Part shown: in pieces, positions 25,457 to 34,545 of the stretch
Layout: each line of letters opens with the position of its first letter
How positions within the stretch are numbered: the stretch's first letter is position 1
Source: BOG-908 sp965198915
Lineage (GTDB): Bacteria > Pseudomonadota > Alphaproteobacteria > Acetobacterales > Acetobacteraceae
DNA length: 64,000 nt
Reading direction: 5' to 3'
NCBI GenBank assembly: GCA_965198915.1
Contig: CBDAQC010000004.1
Location: forward strand, 62,001-126,000
Position numbers and translations under genes: made by a program
The notes under the pieces: generated by a model
What the model was told of the DNA's origin: nothing
Database searches by the model: none
Seen by the model: the letters and a program-made list of their open reading frames with translations, nothing else

Positions 25457-27487
25457 TTACTTGGGCGGCGTCGTGAAGCGGGTGACCGGGCTTTCCGACT
25501 CGCCATACGCGTTGGTCGGCAGCACGACAGCACCGTAGTCGGTGCCTGCCGCAAGACCGGTCACCGTCACGCCAAGCGCCCGGGTTGCGGCGAACGTCAC
25601 CGCGGCCGGGTTGGCCGTCGGGAAGACTTCGATCAGGTAGCCCAGATCGCGCTTGGCCGCTTTCCAGCTCAGTGCGACGCCGGTGGCGCCGGGCACGGCT
25701 GACGGAGCCGCGATGCGCGAGGGCGGACCGCTGCCGTCACCGATGAGGTTCTGCCCCAGCAGGTTGCCGAGATAGAGCCGGCCGTCGAAGGATCCGAAGC
25801 CGCTGACGTTGTCCGCCCCGCTCGCTGCAAAGTAGCCGACAAGACCGGGCTGGCCCACGTAGTCGTTGGGGTTGCCGTTCGAGCCGTTTACGATGTCGTG
25901 TATGCCGAAGCCGCCCAGGCCGAGCGTGTAGATCATCGGGTTGAAGAACCCCAGCCGTGGCAGGCCCACGCCGACCCGTGTGGCGTTGAGGATGGAGCTG
26001 AACCCGGCCCAGAGCGGCGCCGAAAGGCTCGTTCCGCCGGCGATCAACCATCCGCCATTGGCACGCGAGTACAGCGACGCGCCGGTGTTGACGTCGCCGT
26101 CGGCAGTCACGTCCGGCACGTTGCGGTTCGTGCTCGATCCGCCTGCGTTGGCGAAGACGGAGTTGTTCAGCGCCACCTGGTAGTCCGGTATCTGCCATAG
26201 ATTGCTGATCCCGCCGCCGGTGGCGCCGCCGAACCCCGTATCGAGCGAGTTCCAGGCGTTCTCCTGGCTGTAGATGGAGCCGAACCCGGTGAACAGCGTG
26301 GTGCCGCCCACTCCGGTCACCTGCGGCTGGGAGGCGGGGTCGTTCACCGCGAGCGTTACAGTGTTCCTGGTGACGAGGTAGGCGCCGCTGTCGCCGGCGC
26401 TCGCGTAGACCGTTTGGCCCTGGGCCGCCAGTTGCAGCAGGACGGTGTGTTCGGCCTTGGCCGCCGCCCGCCCGGTCAGCGCCTCGGCCTGGCCGTAGGA
26501 GATGCTGATCGTCTGCGCCCCGTCGTCGTCCGCCATCGCAGAAAGGCTGTCGAGCAGGGCCACCGGGAACGGGTCGGTGCCATCCTCGTAGGCGATGATC
26601 TGCCCGACGGCCGGGTTCACGCCCAGGATGGTGTCGATGTCGAGCACAGCTTCCAGCGCGACATCGCCGCTGGTGATACCGGTGCCCGAGCCATCGACCG
26701 CGCGCACCTTGACCGGCGGCTTCGGCAGCCCGTAGCGGTGGGCAAAGGTGGCGACGTCATCCATGGCGAACCCGCCCTGTTCGAACACCGCCACGGTCTC
26801 GCTGGACGCCGCGCCGGGCTGCGGCGGGACGTCGTAGGCGGTGCGGAAGTCCTCTGGGCTGTAGGCGCCGCCGACGCCGCTGCCGCCGGCCGAAAGCGGG
26901 CGCACGCTGCGCAGGTCGGCGTGCTTGAGCAGGGGTGCGAACTGCCTGCCGCTGGCCAGGCCTATCACGGCAGCGACGCGGCCTTCGAGTTCCGCGGGCA
27001 GGGTCGGGGTCACCAGCGGTGCGTAGGCGGGCTGACCGTCCGGCGTCACGTAGGCGGCCAGTTGGGTGGCGAACAGGCGCTCGAGTGTCGCCACGTCGCC
27101 GCGTAAGGAAAGGGTCGTCCGGCTGGCGGTCTGCGGGCCCGGTTGCAGACCATGCGCACGCGCCCAGCTGGCCAGGGCCGCGTAGTCCTCGCCGGTAGCG
27201 CCGAAGCGGGCGGCGAAGTCGGCCGGCGAGAGGAACAGGCCGTAGCGCGGCGAGCCTGGCGTGGATACGTCATGGACGAACTGTTCGGCGCCCGCCGGGT
27301 CGCGCAGGTTGAGCGCCACGACGATGCGAAGGCGTGCCGCCGGGGCTAGCCGGCCCGTCGAAGTGGCGGACCCGGCGATGTCCGGTAGCGCGAAGATGTC
27401 GGCTGGCCCGGCTGCTCTCGCGAGGCTGTGCAGGCTGCACGCGAGAGTCGTTGCCATCAGAAGGAGTTTTGTCGGAGACGCGGCCAT
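25457..27487 (-). CDS. S53-family (sedolisin/kumamolisin) serine-carboxyl peptidase
   Basis: 676 residues from ATG 27487 (MAASPTKLLLMATTLAC, signal peptide ending at ARA). The pro-domain occupies about residues 40-200 (activation type, FAARFGATGEDYAALASWARAHG). The catalytic domain shows the acidic pair in GDVALEAVLDIDTILG, the ASAGDSGAY loop and the nucleophile Ser in GGTSLSAPLWAGF. A C-terminal fibronectin-III-like domain (VALSWKAAKRDLGYLIEVF, VTVTGLAAGTDYGAVV) follows. These enzymes act outside the cell at acid pH. An ECF-type promoter box lies 60-85 bp upstream. Confidence 0.93.
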   Translation of the reverse strand: MAASPTKLLLMATTLACSLHSLARAAGPADIFALPDIAGSATSTGRLAPAARLRIVVALNLRDPAGAEQFVHDVSTPGSPRYGLFLSPADFAARFGATGEDYAALASWARAHGLQPGPQTASRTTLSLRGDVATLERLFATQLAAYVTPDGQPAYAPLVTPTLPAELEGRVAAVIGLASGRQFAPLLKHADLRSVRPLSAGGSGVGGAYSPEDFRTAYDVPPQPGAASSETVAVFEQGGFAMDDVATFAHRYGLPKPPVKVRAVDGSGTGITSGDVALEAVLDIDTILGVNPAVGQIIAYEDGTDPFPVALLDSLSAMADDDGAQTISISYGQAEALTGRAAAKAEHTVLLQLAAQGQTVYASAGDSGAYLVTRNTVTLAVNDPASQPQVTGVGGTTLFTGFGSIYSQENAWNSLDTGFGGATGGGISNLWQIPDYQVALNNSVFANAGGSSTNRNVPDVTADGDVNTGASLYSRANGGWLIAGGTSLSAPLWAGFSSILNATRVGVGLPRLGFFNPMIYTLGLGGFGIHDIVNGSNGNPNDYVGQPGLVGYFAASGADNVSGFGSFDGRLYLGNLLGQNLIGDGSGPPSRIAAPSAVPGATGVALSWKAAKRDLGYLIEVFPTANPAAVTFAATRALGVTVTGLAAGTDYGAVVLPTNAYGESESPVTRFTTPPK

Positions 27488-27545
27488 GAACGGTCCTTTT
27501 CCTGGCGGCGCCGCTGAAGGTTGCGATGCGGGCCGGCAGTCAGAA

Positions 27546-27571
27546 GACGAAGCCTGCCGCTCGGCTATTCC
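27546..27571 (-). promoter_or_regulatory. ECF-type promoter box, S53 peptidase
   Basis: On the minus strand GGAAT (27571-27567), 17 nt, CGTC (27549-27546), about 60 bp upstream of the peptidase ATG. Same pattern as the sigma-gene boxes. Confidence 0.55.
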
Positions 27572-27742
27572 ACGCGCGAGAAAAGAAATCCGTGCACGAA
27601 GCAAATTCCCGCACTGCCGGCGGCGTTGGTTTCGGCACGCGGCAAGCAAACAGCTTTCATGCACAAAGTTTTATTTTTCCGCATTTGCAGCGACCGGATG
27701 CTCTCAAATGACCAGACCTGTTTCACGAAATTGCGGCAGCAT

Positions 27743-27767
27743 GGAATAAGGCCGGGCGTAGTTCGTC
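27743..27767 (+). promoter_or_regulatory. ECF-type promoter box, GloVer protein
   Basis: GGAAT (27743-27747), 16 nt, CGTC (27764-27767), 51 bp before the gene's start codon. Same pattern as the sigma-gene boxes. Confidence 0.55.
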
Positions 27768-27818
27768 CTGATGACGTGAGGCGACGGGAACGCCTTTCGG
27801 CAACTGGAGGCGGTATCG

Positions 27819-28988
27819 ATGATAATCGGCAGAAAAACATTCGCGCTGGCAGCAGCGGTGTCCACACTCGTGGCCGGGGCGGCGTCAGCCGGGAGCGTGA
27901 CGGGCGTCCACACCTTCACCGGTAGCGACGGCTTCCCGGTCGGCCGGCTCGCTGTCTTCAACGGCCTGCTCTATGGGACGAGCGAGGAGGGGCCCAACTC
28001 CGTCGGCACCCTCTTCAGCGTCGATCCCAAGACCGATACGGAACACGACGTCTACACATTCTTTTTGCCAAGAGACAACCCGAAAGACGGCTACCTGCCG
28101 ACCGGTGGTCTCACCAGGCTCGGCAACGTGCTATACGGTACGACCGCCGAGGGCAGCGGCAGGCAAAGCACCAACACTCCCTATCACGGCTACGGCACGG
28201 TGTTCTCGTTCGACCCGACGACCGGCACCGAGACGCCGATACACGAGTTCGACGGCTCGGATGGCGGCCAGCCCAGCCTGCTGCAAGACCCGCTCGTCGC
28301 CTACAAGGGCGCGCTCTACGGCACGGCCTACTATAACGGGCCAAACGGCAGGGGAGCGATCTACAAAATCACGCCGTCCGGCAGCTTCTCCATCGTGTAC
28401 GGCTTTCCCAGCAACGACAGCGGCTGCAACCCGAACGGTGTGCTCATCGTGAGCGGCACGCTGTACGGCACCGCGACAGGATGCGGGAAGAACGGCGGTG
28501 GGATCGTCTTTGCGATCGATCTCGCGACGAACACGCAGAAGGTCTTGTATGACTTTGCCAGCGGCTCGGGGCCGGTCGGACAACTCCTGGACTATAACGG
28601 GGCGCTGCTTGGGGTGACGCAAACGTCCGGTGTCGATCACGCCGGCAGCGTCTACAAGATAGATTTGACGAGCCGCGCCTACACTGTGCTGCACATTTTC
28701 ACGGCAGCGGGCAACGACGGCGACCAGCCTTCCGCCGGGCTGACGCTGTTCAAAGGCACCCTGTACGGCGTGACCGAATTCGGTCCCGGCCAAGGCTTCA
28801 TGGGGACGATATTCACCGTCGATCCCAACACCGGCGCGCAAGCCACCGTGGGCACCTTCACCGCGGACACCGGCTATGCACCGCTGGGGCCGTTGCTGCC
28901 GTTCGGAGGTGCGCTCTACGGAGTGACGATCGATTGGGAGGACGAGAGCACCTTGCAGCAGGGTTCGGTTTTCAAGTTCACGCCGTGA
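27819..28988 (+). CDS. Secreted GloVer-repeat (choice-of-anchor) protein
   Basis: 389 residues with a signal peptide (MIIGRKTFALAAAVSTLVAGAASA). Repeats of about 45-50 residues each carry a LYGTT/LYGVT strand and a GTVFSFDP/GSVYKIDL strand, e.g. NVLYGTTAEGS, GTVFSFDPTTGTE, GTLYGVTEFGPG. This is the GloVer tandem-repeat type and predicts a beta-propeller. Function is unknown. It lies near the S53 peptidase and TIGR03118 gene and shares the ECF-type promoter box. Confidence 0.85.
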   Translation: MIIGRKTFALAAAVSTLVAGAASAGSVTGVHTFTGSDGFPVGRLAVFNGLLYGTSEEGPNSVGTLFSVDPKTDTEHDVYTFFLPRDNPKDGYLPTGGLTRLGNVLYGTTAEGSGRQSTNTPYHGYGTVFSFDPTTGTETPIHEFDGSDGGQPSLLQDPLVAYKGALYGTAYYNGPNGRGAIYKITPSGSFSIVYGFPSNDSGCNPNGVLIVSGTLYGTATGCGKNGGGIVFAIDLATNTQKVLYDFASGSGPVGQLLDYNGALLGVTQTSGVDHAGSVYKIDLTSRAYTVLHIFTAAGNDGDQPSAGLTLFKGTLYGVTEFGPGQGFMGTIFTVDPNTGAQATVGTFTADTGYAPLGPLLPFGGALYGVTIDWEDESTLQQGSVFKFTP

Positions 28989-29038
28989 CACGCCGGTTTG
29001 CGGCATGCGTGCGCGCCATCAATCGGGTGTCGCGCCCG

Positions 29039-29180
29039 CTACCTGCTCGAGGTGAACCGCGCGCCGAAAGGTATGTTACTGCCGCCCGGGCCGACCGCCG
29101 TCACGAACACGAGGTATTTCGAAGCCGGTGACAGGCCGGTCACCTCGAACGCCTTGCCCGGCGTAACGGCTCGGCCACGA
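29039..29180 (-). pseudogene. Relic of an FN3-type C-terminal domain
   Basis: One minus-strand frame reads AVTPGKAFEVTGLSPASKYL, then VFVTAVGPGGSNIPFGARFTSS and a stop. This mirrors the fibronectin-III tail of the S53 peptidase (VTVTGLAAGTDYGAVVLPTN). No upstream catalytic domain remains. It looks like the last exon-sized piece of a deleted secreted protein. Confidence 0.5.
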
Positions 29181-29218
29181 AGTAGGCAGGCTCAGGGTCT
29201 GCTGGAGAGTCACAGTGG

Positions 29219-29773
29219 CGCCTGCTGTTCGACGTCAACCTGTTCGGCCACGTCGCGATGATGCAGGCGCTGTTGCCCGCGCTCATCGAGAGCCGTGGAA
29301 GCATCGTCTACATCTCCTCCGTTGGCGGCAAAACGGCGATGGCAACCTACGGCCCTACGCTGCCTCGAAGTTTGCCATCGAAGCAGTGAGCGAAGCCTTG
29401 CGCCGAGAGGTCGAGCTGCTCGATCTTATCGTCATCGTCATCGAACCGGGCGCCGTCAGAACTGAAATGCTCGGGCAAGTCGCTGTCACTGGCGAGCGTA
29501 TCGTTATGCAATGGAAACCGAGCAGCGTGGTCGCTACGCCACGCTCATGCGTTCGATCATCTCGCAGGCTCAGGCGGCTTTCCCCAAGGGAGTGCCTTTC
29601 GAAGAAGCGGATCGAGTCGTCGCAGACGCCATCATCAGCAAGCGGCCTCTTACCCGCTGGACCGCTGGTCGTGACGCGGCGATGATCGTCCGCCTGGTAG
29701 TATCCTTCCAGACCGGATGCTCGACAGTCTCCTCGCCCGCAGTCTCGGGCGGTATCTGCGTGAAAGTCCTCTG
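29219..29773 (+). pseudogene. Decayed short-chain dehydrogenase/reductase
   Basis: Pieces of an SDR appear in order but in changing frames: LLFDVNLFGHVAMMQALLPAL, GSIVYISSVGGKTAM, YAASKFAIEAVSEALRREVE (active-site YxxxK), VIEPGAVRTEMLG and LPDRMLDSLLARSLGRYLRE. The N-terminal nucleotide-binding region is missing and at least three frame changes are needed. The remaining space to 29981 shows nothing else. Confidence 0.7.
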
Positions 29774-29981
29774 ACGACGTGAGCACGCAGCAGACATTCC
29801 GCGCTGCCGGCGCCAACACCATACGCCGACGATCGCGTTGCCCAGGGTTGGCCCGGGCAAGCTGACTTGCTGGCAGCATTTGAAAACCCCGCCACGCCGG
29901 GCCGACCCCGCCTCAATACCAAGAGTTGCGATGCCGACAATGAGGTGTCCGGGGCCGCTAAACGCGCGGCCTCAGAGTGCG

Positions 29982-31052
29982 TCAGTTCGCTGGAGAGAGG
30001 CTGCCGAACAGGCCGTGCGCCTCGTGGTCGATGCCTGCGTCGAAATACAGGGTCGATGCGTCTCCGCCCGCGCCGCCGTTGCCGGGCAGGATGGCCCACA
30101 GGCCCGGCTCGGCAAAATACGTCTGCCCGGTCGTTATCAGCTGCCCCAGAAACGCACCGTCGCTCAGGCGGAACGCGCTGATTCGGCCGTCGCCGAAATT
30201 GCCCACCAGCAACGCGTGGGCAAACCGGCCGAACGATGCAGGCGCTGCGGCAAAACCCCATGGAGCGTTGAGCACGCCGTGACTCGCGACGCGCCTGATC
30301 AGTTTGCCCGATACGGTGACCTCGTCGACGAAGCCAAGCCCGTAGCCGAGCTTCTCGTGGCCGTTTGCCGGATCCAGTTTCGCGTAGGCGACGAAGATGT
30401 GTCCGTCCACCACCGCAACGTTATGCGGACTGTAGCTGGCCGGTATCGGGGCGAGCCTCGCGCCGCCCTGGTCGCGGAACTTGAAGACCTGCTTGTAATT
30501 GCCGTCATAGACTTCGACCAGCCCGCTTGCGAAGTTGGCTGCAAGCAGATAATTGGCCTTGCCCGTGCTGAACAGATCCAGCCCGAGATAGGCGGCGTGC
30601 TGTGCGGAATTGTCGACGGCGATCACGGCGTTGGCCGGATCGACGGACGGACTCCAGCCGGAAATGGTGCCGGAGATGGTGGCGAAGATGAAGGGTGGCG
30701 CACCGGTCTTACCCGCTTTGCTCACCTGGAAATCCTGCGTGCCGTTGAACACCTGGCCTGCGGGCAGGGATGGGCCGGCGCTGCCTGCCGGCGCGGGAAC
30801 CGCCACAACCAGCGGCTGGATCGCGCCGGCGCTGTCGTACAGCGTGCTCACGCCCGTGCCGGTGTCGGCCACCCAGAACGGTCCCGTCGGGCTATAGGCG
30901 ACGCCCCAGGGGTTGACCAGATGCGGATCGATGACGACGGCAGGCACCGTGCCGTCGGAGACCAGGTTCGTCTGGACCAGCTCCTTCGCCTGGGCAGGGC
31001 TGCACAGCATCGCTGTGCCGAGCAACAGAGTGAAACGTGACAGGTTCGACAT
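29982..31052 (-). CDS. TIGR03118 family secreted protein
   Basis: 356 residues from ATG 31052 (MSNLSRFTLLLGTAMLCSPAQA, signal peptide). The mature part opens LVSDGTVPAVVIDPHLVNPWGVAYSPTGPFWVADTGTG, the signature of the TIGR03118 family, and continues with NHL-like strands (HNVAVVDGHIFVAYAKLDP, LLVGNFGDGRISAFRL). It ends AGIDHEAHGLFGSLSPAN, without a sorting signal. Function is unknown. An ECF-type promoter box lies about 50-75 bp upstream. Confidence 0.87.
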   Translation of the reverse strand: MSNLSRFTLLLGTAMLCSPAQAKELVQTNLVSDGTVPAVVIDPHLVNPWGVAYSPTGPFWVADTGTGVSTLYDSAGAIQPLVVAVPAPAGSAGPSLPAGQVFNGTQDFQVSKAGKTGAPPFIFATISGTISGWSPSVDPANAVIAVDNSAQHAAYLGLDLFSTGKANYLLAANFASGLVEVYDGNYKQVFKFRDQGGARLAPIPASYSPHNVAVVDGHIFVAYAKLDPANGHEKLGYGLGFVDEVTVSGKLIRRVASHGVLNAPWGFAAAPASFGRFAHALLVGNFGDGRISAFRLSDGAFLGQLITTGQTYFAEPGLWAILPGNGGAGGDASTLYFDAGIDHEAHGLFGSLSPAN

Positions 31053-31103
31053 GGTATCCCCTTCTGGTCGGACTTGCCGAATGCTCGGCAGGCCCGCTTG
31101 AAA

Positions 31104-31129
31104 GACGGCGCGACGCTTGGCGTTATTCC
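31104..31129 (-). promoter_or_regulatory. ECF-type promoter box, TIGR03118 gene
   Basis: On the minus strand GGAAT (31129-31125), 17 nt, CGTC (31107-31104), about 50 bp upstream of the ATG. Same pattern as the sigma-gene boxes. The remaining gap to 31310 shows nothing else. Confidence 0.55.
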
Positions 31130-31309
31130 ATGCGGATCGCACTTTCTTGCGCGGCCGGAAGATCGCAAAGCAAGGCAAGGGGCTTTGCTACTTGACCCCA
31201 TCAGGGGCGCGCCTTCGCAATCCGGGAACGTCGGGTGGAGGAAGAGCTCGTCTTCGCCGTGCTCGCTGATGACGATGAACCTGTCCTCCAGTTGGCTCGC
31301 GGCGCCTTG

Positions 31310-31717
31310 TCAGAAACGTGCAGCTCGGGACACGTCGTAGCTGTCCTCCAGCATTTGGAAGCGCGTCACGATGTCGTCTGCAATCGTCAGCACTAGCGCG
31401 AACTGGGTCGTGGTGATCTTGCCCGTCGCTTTGATCCGTGCCCGTAGCCTCCCGACGATCACTGCGCGCTCCTCGCTGGCGAGCACGTCTTCGACGTCGA
31501 ATGCCAGCGGCTCCGTCATGGCGCGCTGATCGCGCATGAAGTCGGCCATTGCATTGCGTCCGGTCTTGCGGCCGACCCAGGGCAGCACCCCGGCATCACC
31601 CTGGATCTCGAACACGAGGTCTTCAGCAAAGAGTGCGGCGATCTCGTAGGGATCGCGGCGGGTTCCCATGCCTTCCAGCAGCGTTTTGGCGATCTCGATA
31701 TTCTGTTCCCTGCTCAT
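31310..31717 (-). CDS. NTF2-like/SnoaL-like nuclear-transport-factor-2 fold protein
   Basis: 135 residues. The N-terminal helix (REQNIEIAKTLLEGMGTRRDPYEIAALFAEDLVFEIQGD) and the following strands (VGRLRARIKATGKITTTQFALVLTIADDIVTRFQMLEDSYDVSRA) match SnoaL-like polyketide-cyclase or dehydratase-fold proteins. It could be an isomerase or a ligand-binding protein. It stands alone in the accessory stretch. Confidence 0.8.
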   Translation of the reverse strand: MSREQNIEIAKTLLEGMGTRRDPYEIAALFAEDLVFEIQGDAGVLPWVGRKTGRNAMADFMRDQRAMTEPLAFDVEDVLASEERAVIVGRLRARIKATGKITTTQFALVLTIADDIVTRFQMLEDSYDVSRAARF

Positions 31718-31878
31718 CGCGGCGTACTCCGTTGCCTACACTCCTGGGTCACCAACGCTGATGTCCGTGCCGTCCTAATTTTCACCAGCCGCCTTCGCGC
31801 GTCTTCGACTACGCTTCGCAACAGAGCCGTCCCGACGTGGTGCGCAACGCTTGCAAATGCCCGGCGTGCCCGGGCCGC

Positions 31879-32790
31879 TCAAAGGACGACTGCGTCGAAA
31901 TCGCGCAACGGCCCCGATGGCACGATGCGCGTCGGGTTAAGCCACGGATGGCTCATGTAGTAATGCCGCTTGATGTGATCGAAATCGACCGTCGGCCGGA
32001 TGTCAGGGTGCTGGAAGAGGCTGCGCGTATATTCCAAAGCTTTGGAAATTCGATAAGCGTCTGCCGATTGCACTTGAAGTGCCCGTGGTAGACTGCGTCG
32101 AAGCGCACCAGCGTAGTGAACAGCCGGATATCGGCCTCGGTCAGGGTAGGACCGACCAGAAAACGCTGATGCGAGAGCCGTGCCTCCAGCCAATCCAGAG
32201 TGTCGAACACGCCAACGAAGGCGTCCTCGTAGGCCGCTTGATCCGTCGCGAAGCCAGCCATGTAGACGCCGTTATTGAGATGACGGTAGATCCGGTCGTT
32301 GACTGCATCTATCTCCTGCCGATGCTTGGCCGGGTAGTAGTCACCGGGACGAGCGCCGAGATGATCGAACGCCGAGTTGAGCATCCGAATGATTTCTGAC
32401 GACTCGTTCGAGACGATCGTGCCCTGCTTCTTGTCCCAGAGCACCGGCACCGTCACGCGCGAGGTGCAGGCTGGGTCAGCCCTCGTGTACACTCCATGCA
32501 GTGTGTGCTGGCCGTTGACCGTGTCGGGCACGACGCCCGGTCCCGGCTCGAACGTCCAACCCGCCTCGCCCATCAGCCAGTGCACGACGGACAACCCGAT
32601 GACCTCTTCAAGGCCTTTTAGACTGCGCAGGATCAGCGCCCTGTGCGCCCAGGGACAGGCCAACGGTACGTACAGGTGATAGCGGCCGCGTTCAGCCTTG
32701 AACGCCCTTCCACCCCGCGGAGCAGACCCGTCCGCGGTCACCCAGTCGCGGAACACCGACGGTGGTCTCTCGAGCCGACCGCTGGCACGG
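31879..32790 (-). pseudogene. Glutathionyl-hydroquinone reductase, truncated and frameshifted
   Basis: A GST of the YqjG/Ecm4 type. FRDWVTADG is near the broken 5' end, followed by the catalytic-Cys motif YVPLACPWAHRALILRSLKGLE, SNESSEIIRMLNSAFD, HLNNGVYMAGFATDQAAYE, and the tail HPWLNPTRIVPSGPLRDFD in another frame. A frame change lies near 32044, and about 30 N-terminal residues are replaced by sequence belonging to a LysR fragment on the other strand. It is inactive as written. Confidence 0.75.
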
Positions 32791-33190
32791 CCTTCCGCAG
32801 CATCCGGACGATCTCGTCGCCCATTCGTGTCTGGGATACGCCTTGCGCGACCGCGGCGATGCCTGGCGTTTCGCGGACGACGAAGGGCACGATGCGGTCT
32901 ACACGCCGGTCGGGCCGCTGCGCGCAACCAGCGTCGATGCGTTGCTCCCGACCATGCTCGAAGGCCTCGCGATCGGCGAACTACCCGACTTCATCGCATC
33001 GGAGCACGTCGCGGGCGGTCGTCTGGAAGTCATTCTACCGCGCTGGCGCATGGCTGAAGGGGGCGTCTACTTCGTGACACCGACAGCGCGTGCGCGGGCT
33101 TCGAAGATCGAAGCGCTCGGCAATCTCCTGATTGAACGTCTCTCTCATGCGCCATGGCTGATCAGCGGATTGAACGCCATGGGCTCGTGA
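32762..33190 (+). pseudogene. LysR-type regulator, C-terminal fragment
   Basis: Only the second half of a LysR effector-binding domain remains: PDDLVAHSCLGYALRDRGDA, GPLRATSVDALLPTMLEGLAIGELPDFIASEHV, GGRLEVILPRW, GVYFVTPTARARASKIEALGNLL. The helix-turn-helix is missing. Its 5' end abuts or overlaps the broken 5' end of the reductase relic, suggesting a deletion that fused two once-separate divergent genes. Confidence 0.75.
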
Positions 33191-33439
33191 CGTCAGGGGA
33201 CCCCGCTGCCCAAGCAGTAACTACATGGCCCCAGCCCAACAGTCGCGTCATCAGCCGCCACTTGATCAAGCATTTTGGCCGGGCGCGGCATAATGCTTTG
33301 CCCGCCTACCCGTCCGGGAATCAGTCTGCCCGTGTTCTCATTTGCCTTCACCGTTTCCGGACAAATGACGTGTGACCGCTCAGCGCTCGGCGATGAATGT
33401 GAGCGCTGCGCCAAAGCCAACCAGCACAGGCGGGTGCCA

Positions 33440-33610
33440 GCGGAGCTGGGCCCCGTGCTTGATGACACCGCACAGATGGACCCCGGGGTTTAGGGTTGCC
33501 CATCCACGCGCTGTCAAAGCCGACAAAGGGTTTCCCATGCCGAGATGGTGCCGGATCGGTCGGCTGCATGTCGAGGACGCCTGGCTTGACCGACCCTCGA
33601 CGGTTTTTGG
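33440..33610 (-). pseudogene. Possible DUF429-like N-terminal fragment
   Basis: A minus-strand frame reads MQPTDPAPSRHGKPFVGFDS, then AWMGNPKPRG, resembling the start of proteins with a GFDSAW-type RNase H-like strand. No continuation is found. The assignment is weak. The rest of 33191-33760 holds no recognisable gene. Confidence 0.25.
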
Positions 33611-33763
33611 ACAGCTTCATCGCACGATCAGAGATGGCAGCTGTTTCACCACACTGCTCTGAACCAGCCGGACTGGTGACATCCACCATTTGCCATGGGT
33701 CTGCCGACATTAACGACTGCTTCCATTGACCCTTTAGCCTACCCTGCCGCGCGGCGGACCCGT

Positions 33764-33995
33764 TCAAGCCGTGCGCGTTGGCGGTGCCGGTGGGATGACC
33801 GGGTTAGCGAGGCGCGCCAGCGCTGCCGCTGCGATGGCTATCGCGCCGATGCCGGCGGATATCTGCTGCCAAGGCCCATGCGCGCCACCAATGTGGGTAA
33901 GGCCAAAAACGAGATGATAGCGGCGAAGGCAGCTGGCGCCGTAAAAGCCAGCGCGACCGTGAGGCGCACAAGCGTCGCGCGCATCATCAGCAGGA
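33764..33995 (-). pseudogene. Small two-helix membrane protein, frameshifted
   Basis: MMRATLVRLTVALAFTAPAAFA in one frame and YHLVFGLTHIGGAHGPWQQI, SAGIGAIAIAAAALARL in the next give a protein of about 75 residues with two hydrophobic helices, if one missing base near 33915 is restored. It resembles unnamed small membrane proteins of proteobacteria. 34000-34317 shows no further gene. Confidence 0.4.
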
Positions 33996-34317
33996 TTGCC
34001 TGCCCCACGCTTCAAGCCGGTGGAGGCCGTGGCTGCGGTGGGCTCTGACAGGTAGATCGAGCCGATGCACTGATGTCTTGTTGCACACGCTGCGAGCCTG
34101 CATGCCCCAGATGTCACCAAGGCGCAGGTCGAACACCTCTTTGTTTCCGACCAGCAGACTGATGTGCGTCGAGACGCGACTGTGTGCCGTCACAAAAAGA
34201 GGATTGAGCGGCTAACGGCGTTGACCCGTCCGTGATGACCAGGTGTTGAGCAAAGCTCGCCCGGATAAATTCGCCGGCCGAACACAAGCTGTAGAAAGCT
34301 GACATCATCTGAAAGTC

Positions 34318-34392
34318 TGGAGCGGGCGAAGGGATTCGAACCCTCGACCCCAACCTTGGCAAGGTTGTGCTCTACCCCTGAGCTACGCCCGC
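34318..34392 (-). tRNA. tRNA-Gly(GCC)
   Basis: The minus strand reads GCGGGCGTAGCTC at the 5' end, the anticodon loop TTGCCAA (anticodon GCC), GGTTCGAATCCC in the T arm and a closing CGCCCGCT followed by an encoded CCA (34318-34320). All four stems pair. Its 3' end faces the accessory stretch, the usual side for integration, but no second copy of its 3' end was seen near 18 kb. Confidence 0.96.
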
Positions 34393-34545
34393 GCTCCTGC
34401 GGAGGAGGCGGTGCTTAATCCCGGCCAGCACGGATTGCAAGGCCCCGCGCCGCCCGCGTATTGGGCAAAACAGGTTGCAGCCTCCCCGGCACGCAACATG
34501 TTAGTCTACGGGCCTCGTAGCCAACTCGCAGGGACGGACCACGCC

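Noticed and set aside
34000..34317. Integrase relic next to the tRNA
   Set aside because: Reading frames there show no recombinase motif; resemblance was too vague to list.
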